Shown here one piece after another: positions 1 through 8,668 of a stretch of DNA of 64,000 nucleotides (positions are counted from its first letter, which is position 1; each line of letters starts with the position of its first letter). Below the pieces are notes generated by a model that worked only from the letters and a program-made list of their open reading frames with translations, made no database searches and was not told where the DNA came from. Origin of the DNA: an uncultured Clostridia bacterium (lineage in GTDB: Bacteria > Bacillota > Clostridia > Christensenellales > CAG-314). The position numbers and the translations under genes are program-made. The DNA lies in the NCBI GenBank assembly GCA_944336125.1, contig CALVLA010000006.1, forward strand, positions 1 through 64,000, written 5' to 3'.

Positions 1-66
1 GACTGTGTTTCTTTTCGTTCGCTTATTCTCTTGTCAATCTCCGTCGCTGCCACTTCCGCGACAGCT
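1..66 (-). ncRNA. 5' leader of an rRNA operon running off the left edge
   Basis: On the minus strand the sequence after the promoter at 72-100 contains a short GTCGC/GCGAC hairpin. It is followed by an A-rich stretch of the TTGACAAG...AAGCGAACGAAAAG type that commonly precedes 16S genes in Clostridia. No ORF is present. The 16S gene itself would lie left of position 1, so this call rests on the leader style and the very strong promoter only. Confidence 0.6.
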
Positions 67-71
67 TATTT

Positions 72-100
72 ATATTACAACACACTTCGGGTATTGTCAA
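72..100 (-). promoter_or_regulatory. Strong rrn-type promoter, TTGACA-17-TAATAT
   Basis: On the minus strand a perfect -35 TTGACA (95-100) is separated by 17 bp from -10 TAATAT (72-77). The 60 bp upstream (101-160) are dominated by A and T tracts, as in an UP element. It fires leftwards, away from the secreted-protein gene, which fits an rRNA operon promoter. Confidence 0.7.
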
Positions 101-177
101 TAGTTTTTTCGACTTTTTTTATTTTTTTTACAAAAATTTTTTAGTGTTCACAAGTCCTTAAAAACGCGCTGTTTTCG

Positions 178-933
178 TCAGATAAGAAGCCCTTCAGAGG
201 TAATTTCGCTTTTACCGCCCAAAAGAGAGATGTCTGTCAAAACGTATCCCAGCAAATCGGCGTTATAAAGCCCCGTGACTCTGCGGTAAACTTTCAAATT
301 GCAAATTTCGCCGTAATGACTGTAATAAGGAAACACGGCATTTACGCCCGAAATGTTTACGTCAATAGGTTTAATTAGTTTTCCGTTTTCCTGCCAGATG
401 CTGTTTTTGTATTGTTTTTCCCTGTCCGACAAATCGATAAGATATCTTCCCCCGTCGGAGTTGGAAACCTGCGCGCGGAAACAGTCGAGATATTTTCCTT
501 CAAGCCTGTTGTTTTTGGAAAATTCCGCAAAATCGAAAAGCGTAGTCTGGACACACGCGGAAAAGTCGTAAACGTAATAATATCCGAAACCGCCGCTTCC
601 CCCCGATGAAGCCGCATAAAAAATCTGACTTGTGCCGTTGTCGGTAAAATTCTCCACGATTACGTCGGGTTCGTATCCGCCCCTTTCTTTGGGAGCTATG
701 ACACCCAACTGCTTGTCGTTTTTGTCGTAAATTTCAATCCATACGTTTGAAAAGTAAAAACTGTCCTTGTCCTTTTGACCTTTAAGCACAACCTTTTCGC
801 AACTGTTTGGCGAAACAAGGTTTCCGTAAACTTCCTTTATGACAACCGTTTCGAGAGCCCAAACGTTTTGGGAAGAAATCATGCAAAAAATGCCCATAAA
901 GAGAGCAAGCACGAAAAAAACAAATTTTTTCAT
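178..933 (-). CDS. Secreted protein of unknown function
   Basis: This gene encodes about 251 residues. It has a clear N-terminal signal peptide (MKKF then a hydrophobic run ending near VWA) and no other membrane segment. The start at 933 is chosen over an in-frame ATG at 945 because GGAG lies six bases before 933 and would fall inside the longer reading. The mature part is rich in Tyr, Gly and Asn with a GSGGFGYYYVYD stretch and looks like a beta-rich extracellular domain. I do not recognise the family. It lies about 40 bp downstream of the Ca2+-ATPase gene on the same strand and may be co-transcribed with it. No terminator was seen after it. Confidence 0.75.
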   Translation of the reverse strand: MKKFVFFVLALFMGIFCMISSQNVWALETVVIKEVYGNLVSPNSCEKVVLKGQKDKDSFYFSNVWIEIYDKNDKQLGVIAPKERGGYEPDVIVENFTDNGTSQIFYAASSGGSGGFGYYYVYDFSACVQTTLFDFAEFSKNNRLEGKYLDCFRAQVSNSDGGRYLIDLSDREKQYKNSIWQENGKLIKPIDVNISGVNAVFPYYSHYGEICNLKVYRRVTGLYNADLLGYVLTDISLLGGKSEITSEGLLI

Positions 934-973
934 AAATTTCTCCATATGGGCAGTATGCGTAAAACAAAAAAGG

Positions 974-3622
974 TTATTCGGTCAAAGAAGCCATATAAAT
1001 AGGAAGACCTTGTTTTTTGTCTTTTTTCCTCAAAATCATTTTGTAAATTTCTCCGACAGGAATAACTGCAAGCGCCGCCGCAAAAACGGTAATCCACTCC
1101 GAAGTTGTGAGGTTTGCCACACCCATAGCATATTGAAGGGCAGGCAACGCGTAAATTCCCACATTTGCGAGTATTCCGCCGATAACGGTAATCAACAGCA
1201 CTTTGTTTGAAAAGAAGTCAGAGGAAAATACCGACCTTTTTTCGCTTTTGATGTTGAAAGCGTGAAACAGTTCCGCAAAGGAAAGAGTAAAAAAGGTCAT
1301 TGTGGTAGCCACTTCGTTTCCGTAAGCGTTCAACACCCCGAAGAACACGGCAAGGGTAATCAAAGTTATTGTTACGCCGAACACCGCTATCGACGACACG
1401 GAAGAAGTGCTGAACATACTTTTTTCCGCACGTTCCGGCTTTTTGAACATAATGTCTTTTTCTGCTTTTTCGCACCCCAGCGCAAGCACGGGAAAACTGT
1501 CGGTAACGAGATTAATCCACAAAAGCTGAGCCGAAAGCAAAAAGTCGTATCTGCAAAAGAAAACCGACACCAAAAATATCGAAATAACTTCAGCCACGTT
1601 TGTCGCGAGGAAAAACTGTATCGTCTTTTTGATGTTTGCGAAAATGCGCCGCCCCTCTTTGACCGCCGACACGATTGTTGCAAAGTTGTCGTCGGCTATA
1701 ATCATATCCGATGCGTTTTTGGTAACGTCGGTTCCGCTTATGCCCATCGCAATGCCTATATCTGCGTTTTTAATGCTCGGCGCGTCGTTTATTCCGTCCC
1801 CCGTCATTGCGACCACGTTTCCCTTTGCCCTCAAAGCCGAAACTATCATAGACTTGTGTTTAGGGCTTACTCTGGCAAATACACGGCAGTTCTCAACCGC
1901 TTTTTTGAAAGCGTCCTCACTCATACCGTCTATTTCACTTCCCGTGATTACTTCGGAAGGCAAGTTTGCTATTCCTATTTTTTTGGCTATTGCAAAAGCC
2001 GTGTTTTTGTGGTCGCCCGTTATCATAACCGGAACGATACCCGCTCTTTTGCAAAGCTTCACCGCTTCAAAAACCTCATCGCGAGGCGGATCTATCATTC
2101 CCGCAAGCCCCAAAAACACAAGGCCGTCCTCTTTCTTTTCGCCGTCAGGCCTGAACGCAAAACCCAAAACTCTCAACGCTTCCGACGCCATTTTTTCGTT
2201 TTGACGCAAAACCTCGCTTTTTGCTTTCAGGTCAAGCGGAACCGTCTGGCCGTTTATCATTATGCGGCTGCAATTGTTTAAAAGCACATCCGGCGCGCCT
2301 TTGGTAAATACTTTTTTCCCGTCATCACAGCTTACGCATACGCTCATGAGTTTCCTGTTTGAGTCAAAAGGTATCTGCCATATCTCACGGCAGTCTTTTG
2401 GGTTCATTCCGCTTGCGTCGTAACAAACTCGCAATGCTATTTCAGTAGGGTCTCCGAGATAATCCCCTTTTTCTCCCCTGACAGTCGAGCAGTTTTTCAT
2501 GCACTCGAGCATGAGCGACTTTTCTGATGAAAGGTCGGCATAAAGTTTGTCGTCAAAACGTCTGTTTCCGCAAAAGAGAGAAACTACTTTCATTTTGTTT
2601 TGCGTGAGAGTTCCCGTTTTGTCGCTGCAAATAAAGTTGCAGCCACCCAACGTTTCAACTGCGTGAAGTTTTCTCACTATGGCTTTTGACCTGCTCATTT
2701 TCTGCATGCCCATAGCCATGATTATGGTAACTACCGCAGGCAGACCTTCAGGGATTGCGGCAACCGCCACCGCCACAGAAGACATAAAGTTTTCAATGAG
2801 CGGATTGTGCTTGAAAAACGCTCCCAAAGCAAAAATGACAACCGCCAGAAAAATGACGCCGTACGAAATGGCTTTGCCAAGCTTGTTTAAGCTTTTTTGC
2901 AGCGGCGTTTCAGCCTCTTCGGTAACGTCAAGCATTTCGGCAATTTTGCCTATTTCGGTATTCATTCCCGTTGCCACGACAACAGCTTCCGCGCTTCCGC
3001 CTAAAATAAAGGATGAGGAAAACAACATGTTTTTTCTGTCGCCTATTCCCGATTGTGGCAAAACTTTGGCATTTGCGTCTTTTTCCACCGCCACCGATTC
3101 GCCGGTAAGCGACGACTCGTCGCATTTCAGGTTTTTGCTTGAAATCAGCCTGCAATCGGCAGGCGTCATGTCCCCTTCTTCCAAAACAATTATGTCCCCG
3201 GGAACAAGGTCCTTGCTGTCAGTCAAAACCAGCTTTCCGTTTCGGCGTGTTTTTACACGGCACACCGACATTTGTTTCAGCTTTTCAATCGCCTTGTCCG
3301 AGCGGTATTGCTGAATAAAGCCGACAGTAGCGTTAAGCACAATAATAAATACTATTATTGCCGTATCGAACAGTTCGCGAACGTCCTGCGAAAAATAAGC
3401 TATAAGCGCCGAAATAAAAGCCGCCGCTATGAGAAGCAGCACCATAAAATCCTTAAACTGCGCCAAAAACAGCTTGAACACACTTGTCTTGTGCTGTTCG
3501 GAAAGAGCGTTTACGCCGCAGTTTTTTTGCCTCGCGGCGGCCTCAAAGTCACCAAGCCCCCTTGAAGTGCAATTGAGTTTTTTAAAAACGTCGTTAAGCG
3601 AAAGACTGTGAAAATCAGACAT
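974..3622 (-). CDS. Calcium-type P-type ATPase (P2A)
   Basis: This is an integral membrane cation pump of about 882 residues that couples ATP hydrolysis to cation export. In order it shows an N-terminal cation ATPase domain, TGES of the actuator domain (173-176), the membrane motif PEGL (291-294), the phosphorylated Asp in DKTGTLT (Asp334) and the hinge TGDGINDAP (607-615). Six C-terminal membrane helices of the SERCA/PMCA class follow. PEGL in helix M4 and the length favour Ca2+ (P2A), although Mn2+ cannot be excluded. The start at 3622 is set by AGAGG six bases upstream rather than by the upstream in-frame GTG. A terminator separates it from the DUF2344 gene, so it should have its own promoter in the short gap. 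Confidence 0.9.
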   Translation of the reverse strand: MSDFHSLSLNDVFKKLNCTSRGLGDFEAAARQKNCGVNALSEQHKTSVFKLFLAQFKDFMVLLLIAAAFISALIAYFSQDVRELFDTAIIVFIIVLNATVGFIQQYRSDKAIEKLKQMSVCRVKTRRNGKLVLTDSKDLVPGDIIVLEEGDMTPADCRLISSKNLKCDESSLTGESVAVEKDANAKVLPQSGIGDRKNMLFSSSFILGGSAEAVVVATGMNTEIGKIAEMLDVTEEAETPLQKSLNKLGKAISYGVIFLAVVIFALGAFFKHNPLIENFMSSVAVAVAAIPEGLPAVVTIIMAMGMQKMSRSKAIVRKLHAVETLGGCNFICSDKTGTLTQNKMKVVSLFCGNRRFDDKLYADLSSEKSLMLECMKNCSTVRGEKGDYLGDPTEIALRVCYDASGMNPKDCREIWQIPFDSNRKLMSVCVSCDDGKKVFTKGAPDVLLNNCSRIMINGQTVPLDLKAKSEVLRQNEKMASEALRVLGFAFRPDGEKKEDGLVFLGLAGMIDPPRDEVFEAVKLCKRAGIVPVMITGDHKNTAFAIAKKIGIANLPSEVITGSEIDGMSEDAFKKAVENCRVFARVSPKHKSMIVSALRAKGNVVAMTGDGINDAPSIKNADIGIAMGISGTDVTKNASDMIIADDNFATIVSAVKEGRRIFANIKKTIQFFLATNVAEVISIFLVSVFFCRYDFLLSAQLLWINLVTDSFPVLALGCEKAEKDIMFKKPERAEKSMFSTSSVSSIAVFGVTITLITLAVFFGVLNAYGNEVATTMTFFTLSFAELFHAFNIKSEKRSVFSSDFFSNKVLLITVIGGILANVGIYALPALQYAMGVANLTTSEWITVFAAALAVIPVGEIYKMILRKKDKKQGLPIYMASLTE

Positions 3623-3670
3623 AACACACCTCTTCACAAGTCTATTCGGACAAAGCCTAGGTTATGAAAA

Positions 3671-3703
3671 GGCAAAAGAAAAACATCGGTCAAACCGATG
3701 TTT
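3671..3703 (-). terminator. Rho-independent terminator of the maf-to-DUF2344 cluster
   Basis: Perfect 10-bp arms (3681-3690 and 3694-3703) enclose a 3-base loop and are followed on the minus strand by TTCTTTT. The stem overlaps the stop codon of the DUF2344 gene. Confidence 0.8.
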
Positions 3704-4331
3704 CCAAAAATTCGTCAACTGTTTTATCGCCGCAAAAAGCCTGGGTCTTAAGACAATCGACCTCAACGGGCGGCATGTCGAAAAACTTGAAAAAGCCCTC
3801 CAAAAACCTATCGGGACGAAGGTTATCGTTTCCGAACTTCAAAAGGGCTTTGAAAGCGTCGTCGTCTACCTTTTCGAGTGAAATTACGTAAGAGCGAAAA
3901 TCCTTCGTTTTTACCCCGTTTTTGTCCTCGTAACTAATTTCAAAAACGTCGCTTTTCAAAAGCCTATTAAAATCCGCCTTGCCTATTCCTTTTCCCCTGA
4001 AAATATATTCCGCATTTGTCACGTGTTTCGCGAGGTTTGGATTTTTTTCGGTGACGAAGTGTTTCACCGCCTTAAATCCTTCGGGCGCAAACGTATTAAA
4101 CTTTTCGCATATGTCCTTTTGTTCAGACGAGGCAATGGTCACGTATTCGCACTCGCTGTTTACCCCGACGGCATTTGCGGGAGAGCAAAAAATCAACATG
4201 TGCGGATTGAACCCTTCGGAAAATCCGACTTTCACGTCGGCACGTGCAAAAATTCTTCCCAGCGTCCTCAAAACGTCTATATGCGACACAAAAGAAGCGG
4301 TGGATTTTTTTTCGTATTTAATGGTTAACAT
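3690..4331 (-). CDS. DUF2344 (TIGR03936) radical SAM-linked protein
   Basis: This protein of 213 residues belongs to the family that normally sits next to, or is fused to, the TIGR03960 radical SAM protein. The N-terminus (KYEKKSTASFVSHIDVLRTLGRIFARA, then GFNPHM) is characteristic. It overlaps the end of the radical SAM gene by 14 bp, which indicates translational coupling. The molecular role of the pair is not established. In many Bacillota the pair lies just before rng, rplU and rpmA; here those genes are absent and the operon ends with a terminator. Confidence 0.88.
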   Translation of the reverse strand: MLTIKYEKKSTASFVSHIDVLRTLGRIFARADVKVGFSEGFNPHMLIFCSPANAVGVNSECEYVTIASSEQKDICEKFNTFAPEGFKAVKHFVTEKNPNLAKHVTNAEYIFRGKGIGKADFNRLLKSDVFEISYEDKNGVKTKDFRSYVISLEKVDDDAFKALLKFGNDNLRPDRFLEGFFKFFDMPPVEVDCLKTQAFCGDKTVDEFLETSV

Positions 4332-6099
4332 GACACAACCCCTCTTTTTGCAAGCCGCAGCCGCTGCACTTTTTGTTGCAGCCGAGTGTACACTCTCCGT
4401 TGTACGCCTTGTGACGTTCTCTCAGCAAAAACTGTTTGGTAACCCCCATGTCGAGATAGTTCCACGGCAAAATTTCATCTTCGCTCCTTTCCCTGAGGTA
4501 TGAAAGCATGTCAACTTTGCACTCTTCAAATGCTTTTTTGTAAGCTTCGTAATTGAAAAACTCTGTCCAGCCGTCAAAAAACGCGCCGTTTTTGTATGCG
4601 TGTATGAGCACGTCGCACAAATCCCTGTCTCCCCTCGCGAACACCGCTTCCATTTGTGAACAACGGTAGTCGTGGTAAGACAACGAAATATTTTTGTTTT
4701 TAAGCTTTGAACGCATGTAGTTTTGTTTTTTGGTTACGTTTTCTTCCGAATCGAAAGCTTCCCACTGAAAAGGAGTGTGCGGCTTCGGAATAAAAGTAGC
4801 TACGCTGACGTTGATTTTTATGTCTTTTTTGTTTGTCCTGTGTTTGTAAAAAAGACGTTTTATTTCATATGCAAGCTCACAGATACCGTCGATGTCCTCC
4901 ATCGTTTCGGTAGGAAGCCCCATCATAAAGTAAAGTTTTACGGTGGAAAACCCGTTTTCGAATGCGGTGGTAACGCTTGAAATTATGTCTTCCTGCGTAA
5001 TGTTTTTGTTTATGACGTTTCTGAGCCTTTGCGTACCTGCTTCGGGAGCGAAAGTCAATGAAGACAGCCTGTTGTTTTGAGCAAACTCACCCTCGAAGGT
5101 GTCCAACCTGAGGCTTGGAAGCGCAAGCTTGACGTTTTTGTCCTTAACAAGTGGCTGCAAATTTTTGATGAGCCCTTTTAGGTTTGTGTAGTCCCCCGTC
5201 GAAAGGCTGTTGAGAGACAATTCGTCGTAGCCCGTGTTTTTTATGAGGTTGGTGCAAATTTCGGTAATGCGGTCAAGGCTTCTTTCCCTTACGGGGCGAT
5301 AAATAAATCCTGCCTGACAAAAACGGCAGCCGTTGGAGCAGCCGCGGAAAAGCTCTGCAACCGCCCTGTCATGCACAAGCTCGATGTTTGAAACGATTGC
5401 TCTGTCCGGGAAAAACGCCTTGTCCATGTCCCTGACAAACACCCTTTTGACTTTGTGCGGCGCTTCAAGTTTTTTTACTACCGAGTTTTCCGTTTCGATG
5501 TTTACCAATGACGGTACATATACGCCTTCTATGTTGTCGCTTATATATTTCAAAAACTCTTTTCGCGACATTTTGCCCTTGCACTCGTCGTAAGCTTTGA
5601 CGATGTTTTTGAGCATTTCCTCCCCTTCGCCGACGTTCACCACGTCAAACAAATCGGCAACAGGCTCAACGTTGACGACGCAAGGTCCGCCTGCTATCAA
5701 AAGCGGCATGCTTTCGTCCCTGTCCTTTGCCTTGAAAGGAATTCCGGCAAGGTCAAGCATGTACAAAATGTTTGAATAGCTCAATTCATATTGAAGCGAA
5801 AAACCCAAAATGTCAAAATTTTTGAGCGGAAGTTTCGTTTCGATACTTGTCAGTTCAAGTTTGTTTTGCCTGAGGTACTCGGCATAGTCCGGCCACGGAG
5901 CAAAACACCTTTCGCACCTGACGAAAGGAAGGTCGTTCAGCATATAGTACAAAATGCGTATGCCGAGGTTTGACATACCCACTTCGTAAGTATCGGGAAA
6001 ACACATGCAAAATGTCGTTGTAGCATCGGCTTTCATTTCTGGCACGCCGTACTCGCCGCCCACGTAACGCGAAGGTTTTTGAATTTGGTTAAACAGCAT
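4318..6099 (-). CDS. TIGR03960-family B12-binding radical SAM protein
   Basis: This enzyme of 593 residues has an N-terminal B12-binding-like region and a radical SAM core. The 4Fe-4S motif is CxxxCxxC in CSNGCRFCQAG near residue 255. The C-terminus carries another cysteine cluster (CTLGCNKKCSGCGLQKEGLC), which could bind a second Fe-S cluster. The substrate is unknown for the family; tight linkage to ribosomal or RNase genes in other genomes has suggested RNA or ribosome modification. The start has AAGGAG four bases before ATG. That Shine-Dalgarno forms one arm of a small inverted repeat (6104-6120). Confidence 0.9.
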   Translation of the reverse strand: MLFNQIQKPSRYVGGEYGVPEMKADATTTFCMCFPDTYEVGMSNLGIRILYYMLNDLPFVRCERCFAPWPDYAEYLRQNKLELTSIETKLPLKNFDILGFSLQYELSYSNILYMLDLAGIPFKAKDRDESMPLLIAGGPCVVNVEPVADLFDVVNVGEGEEMLKNIVKAYDECKGKMSRKEFLKYISDNIEGVYVPSLVNIETENSVVKKLEAPHKVKRVFVRDMDKAFFPDRAIVSNIELVHDRAVAELFRGCSNGCRFCQAGFIYRPVRERSLDRITEICTNLIKNTGYDELSLNSLSTGDYTNLKGLIKNLQPLVKDKNVKLALPSLRLDTFEGEFAQNNRLSSLTFAPEAGTQRLRNVINKNITQEDIISSVTTAFENGFSTVKLYFMMGLPTETMEDIDGICELAYEIKRLFYKHRTNKKDIKINVSVATFIPKPHTPFQWEAFDSEENVTKKQNYMRSKLKNKNISLSYHDYRCSQMEAVFARGDRDLCDVLIHAYKNGAFFDGWTEFFNYEAYKKAFEECKVDMLSYLRERSEDEILPWNYLDMGVTKQFLLRERHKAYNGECTLGCNKKCSGCGLQKEGLCHVNH

Positions 6100-6103
6100 A
6101 AAT

Positions 6104-6120
6104 CTCCTTAAAACAAGGAG
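6104..6120 (-). promoter_or_regulatory. Inverted repeat covering the radical SAM ribosome binding site
   Basis: On the minus strand CTCCTT and AAGGAG flank a 5-base loop. The AAGGAG arm is the Shine-Dalgarno of the downstream gene, so folding would hide it. The stem is only 6 bp, so chance cannot be excluded. Confidence 0.4.
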
Positions 6121-6145
6121 ATTATACCAAAATGCGGCGTTTTAA

Positions 6146-7009
6146 TCAATCAAAAGGCAAGTCTTTGAGCCTTGTCGAAAGCGGAAAGGTCAACAATATG
6201 TCGTCAATTTTGTCGTAATCGAAAAAAGCCACCGCCCGAAGCTTGTCGTCCACTACCTCAACGTTAGTCAGATAATGCGCGTTTTTTGCCTTTAAAAGAG
6301 CCGACACCTTGCAGTTTTCCGAAAAAGCCACGGTTTTTACTTCCATGCCTTTCAAAAGTTTTTTAGTTTTGAGGTTGACGCCAACGGCTTTTTGAACCAT
6401 GTTTTTGTGGGACATGTCCTGCGACGACAAAAACAAAAAAATCGCAAACAGAGCAAATGTCACGTTTATTCGGTTAAAAACCGAATATACAAAAACCGCG
6501 AAAAACAAAAGCGAAAGGACAAACCCTATACCTTTAAAAACTTTTTCGGCTGTTTTTTCGTTTGTCTTTTTGTTTAACAGCGAAAAAACCACTCTGCCCC
6601 CGTCAAGCGGATAACAGGGTAACATGTTGATGAGAAAAACCCCGAGGTTTGCCTCAAAAAAAGGCTGCGTCAGAGTGTAACACGGAGGATAAATCCACCA
6701 TGCCGCAAGCGTTAAGACACTCAAAAACAAATTTGACAACGGACCTGCCAAAGCTATTTTAATTTCGTCATTGATTTCGACCCCCTCAAACTCGCCGTAA
6801 AGAACTGCGCCGAAAGCCGAAAGAAAAATTTTTTCCGTCTTGTAGCCCAGTTTTCGCGCGACAAATTCGTGGCAGAACTCGTGAATAAGCACCGCCAAAA
6901 CGTAGACGGAAAAAAAGTATGCGTTTTTTAAAAAAATCATTAAAAAGGCCAGCACAAAAAAGCTTGCGCCGACCTTAAAAACGACTTTTTGTTTTTTTAT
7001 TCGTTCCAT
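6146..7009 (-). CDS. spoIVFB: Site-2-type M50 metalloprotease, SpoIVFB-like
   Basis: This polytopic membrane zinc protease has 287 residues. The active-site motif HEFCH (HExxH) lies near residue 43 in the second membrane segment, and the third zinc ligand motif NMLPCYPLDGG lies near residue 130. In spore formers SpoIVFB cuts pro-sigma-K in the mother cell and is held by SpoIVFA. The gene overlaps the upstream SpoIVFA-like gene by 13 bp, and minD is next, matching the Bacillus minD-spoIVFA-spoIVFB order. The C-terminal part (after about residue 200) would correspond to the CBS-like region. Assignment as SpoIVFB rather than a generic M50 protease rests on this context. Confidence 0.82.
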   Translation of the reverse strand: MERIKKQKVVFKVGASFFVLAFLMIFLKNAYFFSVYVLAVLIHEFCHEFVARKLGYKTEKIFLSAFGAVLYGEFEGVEINDEIKIALAGPLSNLFLSVLTLAAWWIYPPCYTLTQPFFEANLGVFLINMLPCYPLDGGRVVFSLLNKKTNEKTAEKVFKGIGFVLSLLFFAVFVYSVFNRINVTFALFAIFLFLSSQDMSHKNMVQKAVGVNLKTKKLLKGMEVKTVAFSENCKVSALLKAKNAHYLTNVEVVDDKLRAVAFFDYDKIDDILLTFPLSTRLKDLPFD

Positions 7010-7728
7010 GTAACCGTGTAACCGTCAGCCGTGACGTCGATGACTTTGTTTCCGTCAACGATAAAATTGATGACGGCATTTTCGCCGTATTTACCGACAA
7101 CGTGATATTTTGAAATTTCGTCGCCGGCGTTTACCAAAACTTCGCTAAGATTTGAGTAAACAATGTCGAAATTGTCAGAAACACTGACGGTGACGGAAGT
7201 TTCTGAAACGTTTTTCACCTTACCGTTTTGAAGATTAAGCGCGAGTGTACCGCCCGACAAAGTGATGTCGCCGTTTTCAACGGTAACGTTTGCGTTGGAA
7301 GGCAAAGTCATTATGTTTTCGTTTTGACTTTCGCCGTTAATGTTTGAAGTAAAGGTAGTCTGCGCGTAATTGAAGACGTCGCCTACAAACCCGGTATCGA
7401 CAAATCTCATGCCTACAAGCACAAGAGCTATTACCGCGCATGCCGCAACAGGTTTCCACACTCTTTTGAAAACCGATTTTGCCCTTCCCGTTTTTTTGAC
7501 TTCGAAAGGCAAAGCGTTTTCGGAATTTTTTGACTGAGCCTTTTCCTCTTTTTTCCTTGCAAAAAGAATTTTCACTTTTGCAAAAGGATTTTTCCTTTGA
7601 ATTTTACTTTCGCGCCCCAATGCCGCCATAGCGTTTTCATCAGGTCTTTGAGCCTGCGTAAAAGTTACGTCAAGCCAGTCGTTTTCAACAGCTTCGCTCG
7701 GACACATTCCGATATCATCGTATTTCAT
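6997..7728 (-). CDS. spoIVFA: SpoIVFA-like membrane protein
   Basis: This bitopic membrane protein of about 243 residues has a basic cytoplasmic N-terminal half, one membrane helix near residues 97-117 (VAACAVIALVLVGM), then an extracytoplasmic domain. The last 70 residues (NLSEVLVNAGDEISKYHVVGKYGENAVINF) look like a LytM/M23 fold that has lost the catalytic histidines, as in SpoIVFA. The start at 7728 is supported by GGAGG five bases upstream; a longer in-frame reading to 7770 lacks this. Position between minD and the M50 protease supports the call. Sequence similarity alone would be weak. Confidence 0.72.
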   Translation of the reverse strand: MKYDDIGMCPSEAVENDWLDVTFTQAQRPDENAMAALGRESKIQRKNPFAKVKILFARKKEEKAQSKNSENALPFEVKKTGRAKSVFKRVWKPVAACAVIALVLVGMRFVDTGFVGDVFNYAQTTFTSNINGESQNENIMTLPSNANVTVENGDITLSGGTLALNLQNGKVKNVSETSVTVSVSDNFDIVYSNLSEVLVNAGDEISKYHVVGKYGENAVINFIVDGNKVIDVTADGYTVTWNE

Positions 7729-7789
7729 TTTTCCCTCCGACAACATTTTTGTACAATGTATGAGAGGCAAAAAACAAATATACTTTTTT

Positions 7790-8575
7790 TCACGCCCTGC
7801 GCTTTATTTTTCTGCGAATATTGCCGAAAAATCCGCTGTATCTTGAAACACAGTCGTACATGTCTTTTTTTCCTTCGTGCAAATTTGTGGCAATCATTTC
7901 AAACGCAGTGTCAGAAGGCGTATTCTGCGGTCTGACAGGCCCCGTAAAACTTAAAAAATCGTCCTCAGGCACGATTCCCAGCGGTTCGACGTCAAGCAGC
8001 GAAAAAATTTCGAACGCGTCCATCATGTCGCCGCTCATTACCATGTCGCCCCTCAGCCTATTCACCACTCCCTTGACGGAAATCAAGTCATAGCTTTTCA
8101 AAAGCGCAACGGTCTTTTTCGCGTCCCTGACGCTTGGTAAATTTGGCGTCATTACCACAACTGCTTCTTCGGCTGCGGAAACTGCCCTATGAAAACCGTT
8201 TCCCACCCCTGCCGGACAATCTATTAGAATATAGTCAAATATTTGACTGATTTTGTTTATTAAAACTTTGACGTTTTGACCGCTTACAACTCCTTTCGAA
8301 ACGTTTCTGCTTCCCGGCAAAAGATAAAGCGAATTGCAGTAAGGGTCCTGAACCAAGGCCTGTTTTATGCGGCATTTTCCCTCCACCGCGTCCACTATGT
8401 CAAAAATAACCTTGTTTTCCACGTCCATTATGACGTCGAGATTGTTAAGTCCCAAATCAAGGTCAATCATACATACTCTGAGACCTCTTTGTGCCAGCCT
8501 TAAACCGAGGTTGGCGGTAAAAGTGCTTTTTCCCACGCCGCCTTTTCCGCTGGTAACAACGATTTTACGTGCCAT
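7790..8575 (-). CDS. minD: Septum-site determining ATPase MinD
   Basis: This is a ParA/MinD-type ATPase of 261 residues. It starts with the deviant Walker A GKGGVGKST at residues 10-18 and has LIDCPAG as a later switch motif. It ends with a basic amphipathic helix (FFGNIRRKIKRRA) that serves as membrane-targeting sequence. MinD places the division site by recruiting MinC. No minC is present next to it, unlike the usual minCD pair, so the partner must lie elsewhere or be replaced. The start has GGAGG four bases upstream. A possible terminator and -10 element lie between this gene and the MreB-like gene. Confidence 0.93.
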   Translation of the reverse strand: MARKIVVTSGKGGVGKSTFTANLGLRLAQRGLRVCMIDLDLGLNNLDVIMDVENKVIFDIVDAVEGKCRIKQALVQDPYCNSLYLLPGSRNVSKGVVSGQNVKVLINKISQIFDYILIDCPAGVGNGFHRAVSAAEEAVVVMTPNLPSVRDAKKTVALLKSYDLISVKGVVNRLRGDMVMSGDMMDAFEIFSLLDVEPLGIVPEDDFLSFTGPVRPQNTPSDTAFEMIATNLHEGKKDMYDCVSRYSGFFGNIRRKIKRRA

Positions 8576-8598
8576 AATACCTCCGCTATCGAAAAGAC

Positions 8599-8648
8599 AT
8601 TATACAAAAAAACAAGGGCTTTTTCGGCATAAAACCAAAAAAACCCTT
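8599..8648 (-). promoter_or_regulatory. Possible terminator followed by a -10 element before minD
   Basis: On the minus strand an imperfect hairpin (AAGGG...CCCTT arms around 8614-8648) is followed by seven T, then TATAAT at 8599-8604. No convincing -35 is visible. It suggests that minD can be transcribed independently of maf and the MreB-like gene. Confidence 0.4.
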
Positions 8649-8668
8649 TTTGCGACAAAATAAGGCAA

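Noticed and set aside
1262-2281. 339-codon open frame on the plus strand inside the Ca2+-ATPase gene
   Set aside because: Antisense shadow; His/Arg/Tyr-rich and without a ribosome binding site.
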